From Streptomyces rimosus subsp. rimosus (lineage in GTDB: Bacteria; Actinomycetota; Actinomycetes; Streptomycetales; Streptomycetaceae), in the NCBI RefSeq assembly GCF_000720725.1, contig NZ_JOCQ01000022.1:38088-102087 (forward strand): DNA of 64,000 bases, in the 5' to 3' direction. The notes beneath the pieces were generated by a model. The model was not told the DNA's origin, made no database searches, and saw only the letters and a list, made by a program, of their open reading frames with translations. Below are positions 58,949 to 64,000 of the stretch, one piece after another. Within the stretch, counting starts at the first letter, position 1, and every line of letters begins with the position of its first letter. A program made the position numbers and the translations under genes.

Positions 58949-59488
58949 TCAGCCGGCCACCGGCAGGATCCGCCAGCGCTGGTTGTCGCCGCCGTTGCAG
59001 GTGAACTGAGTGACGTTGGCACCGTCCGCCGTCTGGCTGTCGTAGACGTCCAGGCACTGGTTCGGCGCGTGCTCGGGGCGCAGTTCGAACAGCTCCTTGG
59101 CGACCTCGACCAGGCGGAACCGCCAGCGCTGGTGGTCGCCCTCGCCGCACCACCACTGCCAGACGTTGTCGCCCGCCTTGGTGCCGCCGCCGCGCACTTC
59201 GAGGCACTTGCCGCTGTGCTTCGCCCGTATTTCGAAGGTTCCGTCACCGGCGGGGGCGAGCTCGAAGACCTGGTTGTCAAGGCCGTCGACGCAGGTCGAC
59301 TGCGCGGCGTTGGCGCCGTTGTTGAAGCTGCCGTTGGTGATGGTGAGGCACTTACCGCTGTGCGCTGCCTGGAGCTTCGCCAGAGCCGGTGCGGAGGCGA
59401 CCGGGGCGGCGTGGGCGGTGGCCGTACCGCCGACGAGCGCGGTGAGACCGGCGGCGGTGGCCAGTGCGGCTCGTATGGGCCGGGACAT
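58949..59488 (-). CDS. Secreted ricin-type beta-trefoil lectin (copy 1)
   Basis: A 179-residue secreted protein with signal peptide (to about residue 28) and a beta-trefoil with two clear QxW motifs (HQRW, NQRW) and a diverged first one (DNQVFEL). GKCLTITN, GKCLEVRGG and NQCLDVYDS mark the three repeats. Paralogue of the following gene, 64 bp away. The first repeat lacking Trp may not bind sugar. Expected extracellular; carbohydrate ligand unknown. Confidence 0.9.
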   Translation of the reverse strand: MSRPIRAALATAAGLTALVGGTATAHAAPVASAPALAKLQAAHSGKCLTITNGSFNNGANAAQSTCVDGLDNQVFELAPAGDGTFEIRAKHSGKCLEVRGGGTKAGDNVWQWWCGEGDHQRWRFRLVEVAKELFELRPEHAPNQCLDVYDSQTADGANVTQFTCNGGDNQRWRILPVAG

Positions 59489-59555
59489 CGTGAGTTCCGT
59501 TCTACTTCTCAAGGTGATGACGTCCGTGACGCCGAATGGTTCGGGTGGGCCGGGA

Positions 59556-61148
59556 TCAGCCGGCGAGCGGGGTGGACAGCTTCCAGGTGACGTCCTGCTC
59601 GAAGTCCTTGGCCGTCTCGAAGCCACGCTTGCCGCCCTTGACGGCCGCGTAGAGGTCACCCTTGTACTGCCGCAGGTAGGAGTCCTTGTTGGACTTGGAC
59701 GTGAAGGACGTACCGTCACCGGCGAGGCCCTTGTGCGCGCACCAGGTGGCGTCCTTCCGGAACTCCGGGCTGTCGTCGCTCGGAGCGATCCGTACCCGGG
59801 AGTCCTTCAGCGTCAGGTAGAAACCGGGCTTGCGTACGGACTCGAAGGAGAAGCAGCCGGGCTCGGCGGCCAGCGCGTCCTGGACGATCCAAGTGGCGTC
59901 CTCACGGTCGGACTCCTTGCCCTTGGCGCCGACCGGCGCCAGGAAGGTGCTGCCGCCGTCGACGCTGGACTGGCGGATGAACCAGCCGCTCATCTTCGGA
60001 GCCTGGAGGGACTGCCGCAGGGCACGGTACTGGCCCTCCCGGAGGAACACGGAGACGTCCTCGGGCGTGCCCCGGAGCGCCTTCTCCGCCGCGGCGACGA
60101 GGTTGGGTCGCACGCCCGTCTTGGCCGCCTGGGCCTGGATGGCGAGGGCCTTCCGGCGGTCCGAGTCGGCCTTCTTCTTCGCTTTGATCTCGGCGTCACG
60201 CTTGTATGCCTGATTGGCGCCGGAGTGGATGAACGTCCGCCAGTCCGCCGCATCTGAGCTGTTCAGCGCCTTCTGCGCCGCGGCGAACAGCTCGGTGTCT
60301 TGGGCCTCGGCCGGAGTCCGGTTGATCAGCTCACGGATGAAGTTGTCATCGCCGAGAATCAGCATGGCCTCGGAAGGCACGATGCCGAACAGCGAGCCGG
60401 CGTTCCGGCGGGCATCCAGCTCCAGCTGACGCTGGGCCTTCTCGCGGTCCTTCTGCTCCAGCTCCTTGCGCTCGTTCGCCGTGTCACGGTCGTGGGCCTC
60501 ACGAACGCCGTTGGTGATGAACTCACGCCAGGCGGCCGGGTCCTTCTCCCCCAGAGCCTGGCTGGCGGCCTTCCTGACCTCCGGTGTGGTGGCTTCGTGC
60601 TTCATGATCGCGCGGATGAAGTTCTCGTCACTGAGCCCCAGCAGCTCGGGGCTGGTGGGAATACCGACCGCGATCAGCGCCTGCGACTTGAGGGTGCGTG
60701 TGTTGCGGTCCTCGGCCGCCTCCTCCTGCTGCCGCTTCGCATCGATGACGGACGCCTTGCGGATACCGTCGGTGATGAAGCGGACGTGATCGTCGGCGGA
60801 GGTGCTGGCGAAGGCCTCCTCGGCGGCCACGCGTATCGCGTCCCACCTACCGCCGGCATCCTTGGCCTTTCTCCACAGCACGAGGATGAAGTCGCGGTCG
60901 CTCATCGCGTACTGCTCGGGAGTCAGCTCGAATTCGAGTATCGAGGCCGCGTCGACGCGCTGCTCCACGCCGGTGCGGCTGACATCCGCCACCGCTCCCG
61001 CGGCGCCTGAAGGAGCCGCGAAGGCACCGGCCGGAGCGGCGATGCCGGTAACCGCCACCAGAGCCGTGGCGGTCACGATCCCACGTGTGACGAGCCGCCG
61101 CGCACGGGCGGAATCGGTGCGCACGGCACCTGTGTTGTCCTTATGCAT
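59556..61148 (-). CDS. Secreted ALF-repeat protein with AbfB-type carbohydrate-binding domain
   Basis: A 530-residue protein: long basic signal region (RARRLVTRGIVTATALVAVTG), then repeated helical units of the ALF/FIRxxxxH type (SDENFIRAIMKHEATTPEVR, GDDNFIRELINRTPAEAQD) each followed by a charged helix, and from about residue 385 a beta-trefoil resembling AbfB (CFSFESVRKPGFYL; RKDATWCAHKGL). It probably binds arabinofuran-type or other wall sugars. First gene of the minus-strand secreted-protein series leading to the EndoU toxin. ATG 61148 is chosen for the signal peptide; the ribosome site is poor. Confidence 0.82.
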   Translation of the reverse strand: MHKDNTGAVRTDSARARRLVTRGIVTATALVAVTGIAAPAGAFAAPSGAAGAVADVSRTGVEQRVDAASILEFELTPEQYAMSDRDFILVLWRKAKDAGGRWDAIRVAAEEAFASTSADDHVRFITDGIRKASVIDAKRQQEEAAEDRNTRTLKSQALIAVGIPTSPELLGLSDENFIRAIMKHEATTPEVRKAASQALGEKDPAAWREFITNGVREAHDRDTANERKELEQKDREKAQRQLELDARRNAGSLFGIVPSEAMLILGDDNFIRELINRTPAEAQDTELFAAAQKALNSSDAADWRTFIHSGANQAYKRDAEIKAKKKADSDRRKALAIQAQAAKTGVRPNLVAAAEKALRGTPEDVSVFLREGQYRALRQSLQAPKMSGWFIRQSSVDGGSTFLAPVGAKGKESDREDATWIVQDALAAEPGCFSFESVRKPGFYLTLKDSRVRIAPSDDSPEFRKDATWCAHKGLAGDGTSFTSKSNKDSYLRQYKGDLYAAVKGGKRGFETAKDFEQDVTWKLSTPLAG

Positions 61149-61354
61149 TTTTGTCTCAGGAACCCCTCTAGCCCCCCGTACGGGCGACCTGGATGTGTAC
61201 ACGACGAACGCCAGGGAAGTCTTGATCCTCACCTCATAAGAGTCAAATCAGACTTTCCAAAGTTGTCCGCTTTCGCCGCTTCCAGACAAGCTGACAGGGT
61301 TTCGGGACAACCTTTACGGGAAGAAGGGGGCCCATCGCCGCCCCAGGCGGGCCT

Positions 61355-62179
61355 TCAGCGCCCACCCACCAACAACGTCTGCACTATGCGCCCGCAGTCC
61401 CCCACCCCGTCATAAAGCTGACCGGCCGCCACCCCCGACCCACCGGGACTGGCAGCCGTCGCCGACCGGATACAGAGCCATTCACCGACCGGCTCACGGT
61501 GCAGTGCCAGGGTGATGTCGGTGTTGATGACGAACTGTCGGACATGGTCGAGTTCGAAGGAAACTGCCCAGTTGCTGTCGGCCAGGGTGAGAGCACGCGT
61601 CAGTGGCGTGTCCGGTTCGCCGGCCACCAGGGGGATGCGCTGGCGTGCCCAGGCAGTGCCCGGCCCGGGGGTGTCGAAGTTCTTTCCGGGTTCGAAGCGC
61701 CATTCCATGGCGGCGATGTATCCGTCCAGGTGCGCGCCGAGCATGGTGTGCGGCGGCTGCGGTCCGGGCAGGGGCGGCGGTTCGGACTCCGGACGCAATT
61801 GCGGGGTGTCGGCCGGGCTGACGGCCATCCGCCACGCCCGTGCCAGCATCACCGTCTCGCCGCCCGAGGTCAGTTCGCCCTCGACCAACTCCGCACGCCC
61901 ACCGGCACGGAGGGTGCGCACCTGTACGTGCAGTTCCGCGACGGGTACCGGGCGCGGCAGTTCGACGGTTACGCGTGCGATACGGAATCCCTCGCGGGCC
62001 TCATGCTGCTCCAACGCCCGGCCCAGCAGGGCCGAGGGAGGGCCTGCGTGCTGGGCTTTGGGGCTCCACGGTCCCGCGGTCGCTGAACTGCTCTCGTAGC
62101 GGTCGTTCCCGAGGCTCCGGTAGAACGCCTCGGCTTTCGAATCCAGCTCGGCCGGGCGATGTTCAGTCGTAGAAGTCAT
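61355..62179 (-). CDS. Acyl-CoA thioesterase family protein (double hotdog)
   Basis: A 274-residue protein with N-terminal GPWSPKAQHAGPPSALLGRA and C-terminal TDITLALHREPVGEWLCIRS segments typical of TesB/TE-II-like double-hotdog thioesterases of actinobacteria. It would hydrolyse acyl-CoA esters. It lies 25 bp downstream of a P450 gene on the same strand, and the pair may be co-transcribed; a lipid or sterol-type substrate is plausible. Confidence 0.83.
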   Translation of the reverse strand: MTSTTEHRPAELDSKAEAFYRSLGNDRYESSSATAGPWSPKAQHAGPPSALLGRALEQHEAREGFRIARVTVELPRPVPVAELHVQVRTLRAGGRAELVEGELTSGGETVMLARAWRMAVSPADTPQLRPESEPPPLPGPQPPHTMLGAHLDGYIAAMEWRFEPGKNFDTPGPGTAWARQRIPLVAGEPDTPLTRALTLADSNWAVSFELDHVRQFVINTDITLALHREPVGEWLCIRSATAASPGGSGVAAGQLYDGVGDCGRIVQTLLVGGR

Positions 62180-62204
62180 GAAGACTTCCTACACACCACC
62201 GCAC

Positions 62205-63533
62205 TTAATCCGCACCTACCGGCCCACTGCGCCCCACCCTCACCGGCAATCTCCGCAACCCGTTCTGAAAGTTCGACACCAACCGCACCGGCTCCCCCGC
62301 CAGTTCCAGCCCCGGCAGCCGCTCCAGCACGTGTCGCAGTACCGCCCGCATCTGGAGGCGGGCCAGGTGGCTGCCCAGGCAGAAGTGTGGGCCGAAGCCG
62401 AAGCTGAGGTGGTCGTTCGGGGTGCGGGTGATGTCGAAGTGGTCGGGGGCGGGGAAGACCGTTTCGTCGCGGTTGGCCGAGGCGTGGTAGACGACGACCT
62501 TGTCGCCGCGGCGGATGCGCTGGCCGCCGAGTTCGGTGTCGCGGGCGGCGGTGCGGCGGAAGTCGATCACTGGGGGCCAGTAGCGCAGCATTTCCTCGAC
62601 TGCGCCGGCGATCAGTTCCGGTTTCCGGCGGAGGAGTGCGAACTGGTCCGGGTGCTGGAGGAGGGTGAGCAGGCCGCCGGGGATGCCGTTGCGCAGGGTT
62701 TCGTTTCCGGCCACGGCGAAGAGGAAGAAGGTGTTCTCGAACTCGGCGCGGGTCAGGCCGCCTTCCCGTAGGTGGGCCATCACGGTGCCGGGGCGCGGGT
62801 GTTCGGCCAGGGCGTGGGCGTACGCGAACATGTCGGCCAGCGCGCGGCGCGAGCGCGGGTTGACCGGGCGTCCGTCCGGGCGGAGCGCCGGGGCGGGCCG
62901 GTGGCGCAGGGCGGCCCGGCCCATCGGGCTGAGGCCGGCCGGGTCCGCGGTGCTGGAGGTGGCGTACGCGTCGTCCTGGTAGCCGATGACGCGGTTCGAC
63001 CAGTCGAAGAGCAGCTGCCGGTCCTCCTCCGGGACGCCCATGACGTGGGCCAGCGTCCATACGGGGAGGTCGCCGGCCACGGTGACGAAGTCCGCCTCGC
63101 CCGCCCGTGCCACCTCCGCCACCAGGGCCCGCGCCCGCGCGTCGATGACCTGCGCCAACTCCCGTACCGCGCGCGGGGTGAAGGCCGCGGCGACGATGCG
63201 CCGGATGCGCGCGTGGTCCGGCGGGTCCTGGTTGAGCATCATCGCCCGGACGAACGCGAGGTCCTCCTCGGTGTCGGGGTCGCGGATCTGGGTCGCGCCC
63301 AGGTGGGAGGAGTAGGTCCCGGGGGTGCGCAGGACGTGTTTGACGTCGGCGTGGCGCAGCACCGCCCAGTAGCCGGGCCCGGCGGGCCAGCCGTCGACCG
63401 CCGGCTCCTCGATCCAGCACACCGGCCGGGCCGCGCGCAGCTCGCGGAAGAGCTCGTACGGGACCCCGGTGGCATACGTCCGTGGTGTGAACACGTCGGC
63501 TGCTCTCACGCAGGCGACCGTACGGTATTCCAT
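62205..63533 (-). CDS. Cytochrome P450, CYP124/125/142-like
   Basis: A 442-residue P450 with heme motif FGFGPHFCLGS (Cys385), I-helix AGNET (275-279) with the usual Thr, and ExxR Glu314-Met-Leu-Arg317. Long LxxxxxRNG after the I-helix and HFDITRTPNDHLSFGF resemble the lipid- or sterol-oxidising CYP124/125/142 branch that hydroxylates methyl-branched chain ends. ATG 63533 (MEYRTVACV) gives normal length. The thioesterase downstream suggests acyl substrates. No ferredoxin is adjacent. Confidence 0.92.
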   Translation of the reverse strand: MEYRTVACVRAADVFTPRTYATGVPYELFRELRAARPVCWIEEPAVDGWPAGPGYWAVLRHADVKHVLRTPGTYSSHLGATQIRDPDTEEDLAFVRAMMLNQDPPDHARIRRIVAAAFTPRAVRELAQVIDARARALVAEVARAGEADFVTVAGDLPVWTLAHVMGVPEEDRQLLFDWSNRVIGYQDDAYATSSTADPAGLSPMGRAALRHRPAPALRPDGRPVNPRSRRALADMFAYAHALAEHPRPGTVMAHLREGGLTRAEFENTFFLFAVAGNETLRNGIPGGLLTLLQHPDQFALLRRKPELIAGAVEEMLRYWPPVIDFRRTAARDTELGGQRIRRGDKVVVYHASANRDETVFPAPDHFDITRTPNDHLSFGFGPHFCLGSHLARLQMRAVLRHVLERLPGLELAGEPVRLVSNFQNGLRRLPVRVGRSGPVGAD

Positions 63534-63596
63534 CCGTTCGGGGGAATCAGGCCTGCGCGGCGGCTGACGGCAGCCCGCCTTGTGCAACATCACGGC

Positions 63597-64000
63597 GTGA
63601 AGGGATCGCAACGTTTCCTCAGCGTCCAACCTGCGGCGCTTCTCATACCGCTGCTGGTCGCCCTGGCGGTGCTGTCGGCGCCTGCCGCGGCGCGCGCGGC
63701 ACCGGCCCGGCCGCCCGCTGACGCGTGCGCGAACGCTTGTACGGACAGGTCGGTGCACGCGCGGACCGGCCGGCCGCCGCCACCGGGCTGGGAGTGGATC
63801 TGCTCGCTCCCGACCGGCTGGCCGTTGCCACCGGAGTGGAACTGGGACTGGCTCTGGCCCTGCTCAACACCGACGCCGACACCCACACCGACGCCAACCC
63901 AGTCGCCCTCGCCCACACCTACGCCGTCGCCCACGCAGACCCCTCCGCCAAGCCAGCGGCCCACCCCCTCCCCCACCTCGTCGCGCCCGCAGCCCCAGCC
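63597..64000 (+). CDS. Trp-rich secreted protein with Pro/Thr-repeat tail (3' end cut off)
   Basis: GTG 63597 opens a frame that runs off the window. It encodes a signal peptide (hydrophobic LLIPLLVALAVLSAPAAARA), then a short Cys/Trp-rich region (CANAC; GWEWICSLPTGW; PEWNWDWLWPCS) and a (TP)n-type linker (STPTPTPTPTPTQSPSPTP). At least four cysteines and eight tryptophans lie within about 60 residues. Such a linker usually precedes another domain or a wall/membrane anchor, which is beyond the window. Function unknown. Confidence 0.65.
   Translation, partial: MKGSQRFLSVQPAALLIPLLVALAVLSAPAAARAAPARPPADACANACTDRSVHARTGRPPPPGWEWICSLPTGWPLPPEWNWDWLWPCSTPTPTPTPTPTQSPSPTPTPSPTQTPPPSQRPTPSPTSSRPQPQ

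Noticed and set aside
61149..61354. Promoter or RNA gene in the A/T-richer gap before the ALF/AbfB gene
   Set aside because: Likely contains the promoter, but no convincing -35/-10 pair or stable structure could be picked out by eye.

Overview
This is a high-GC (about 72% by eye) linear stretch with Streptomyces-type gene style: GTG starts, 1-8 bp stop/start overlaps inside operons, twin-arginine/lipobox signal peptides, a bifunctional LysX, an ergothioneine operon, a class I terpene cyclase and several P450s. About 53 protein genes are called. No rRNA, tRNA, insertion sequence or CRISPR array was seen. All functions are read from motifs and family knowledge; nothing was searched.

Layout. 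1-2.6 kb: end of a SsuA/SsuC-type ABC importer (lipoprotein, two permeases, first codons of the ATPase), all minus strand. 2.9-7.4 kb: an L,D-transpeptidase-like lipoprotein and lysX. 7.5-14.7 kb: a carbohydrate/polyol catabolic operon (RbtT/DalT/CsbX-type MFS transporter, two FGGY kinases, a histidine phosphatase and a 2-hydroxyacid dehydrogenase) with a divergent DeoR-type regulator. 14.7-21.0 kb: a compact biosynthetic group: an aromatic ammonia-lyase with tyrosine-type selectivity residues, a small cysteine-less ketosynthase-like protein, a complete ketosynthase, a P450, and a divergent acyl-CoA ligase. 21.0-22.9 kb: a VOC protein, then a lower-GC patch carrying a ParB/Srx-like gene. 22.9-28.2 kb: a complete five-gene dipeptide/nickel-type ABC importer. 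28.3-31.6 kb: NlpC/P60-like, membrane, secreted and TetR proteins.

31.6-36.3 kb: a FAD monooxygenase and a quinone oxidoreductase plus two acyl-CoA dehydrogenases, with TetR-type palindromes sharing a core sequence. 36.5-38.5 kb: MmyB-type regulator and a GH18-like glycosidase. 38.6-44.1 kb: SDR, SRPBCC protein, CrtI-like oxidoreductase, terpene cyclase and methyltransferase. 44.2-47.0 kb: an alpha/beta hydrolase with the full fluoroacetate-dehalogenase residue set, a divergent CGNR regulator, then a polynucleotide-kinase-like P-loop protein convergent with a HAD phosphatase. 47.4-52.0 kb: egtABCD, with an extra 45-residue proline-rich reading frame coupled between egtB and egtC. 52.2-61.1 kb: a minus-strand polymorphic-toxin locus: ALF-repeat/AbfB protein, two ricin-type lectins, an ALF-repeat protein, a 1446-residue ALF/coiled-coil/HINT/EndoU toxin and a MafI-like immunity protein, punctuated by very strong terminators. 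61.4-64.0 kb: a thioesterase, a CYP124/125/142-like P450 and the start of a Trp-rich, Pro/Thr-repeat secreted protein.

The most interesting parts are the toxin locus with its lower-GC tip, the small ammonia-lyase/ketosynthase group, the hidden frame in the egt operon, the dehalogenase/CGNR pair and the split kinase/phosphatase pair. Short in-frame tandem repeats (15-33 bp) recur in several unrelated genes.
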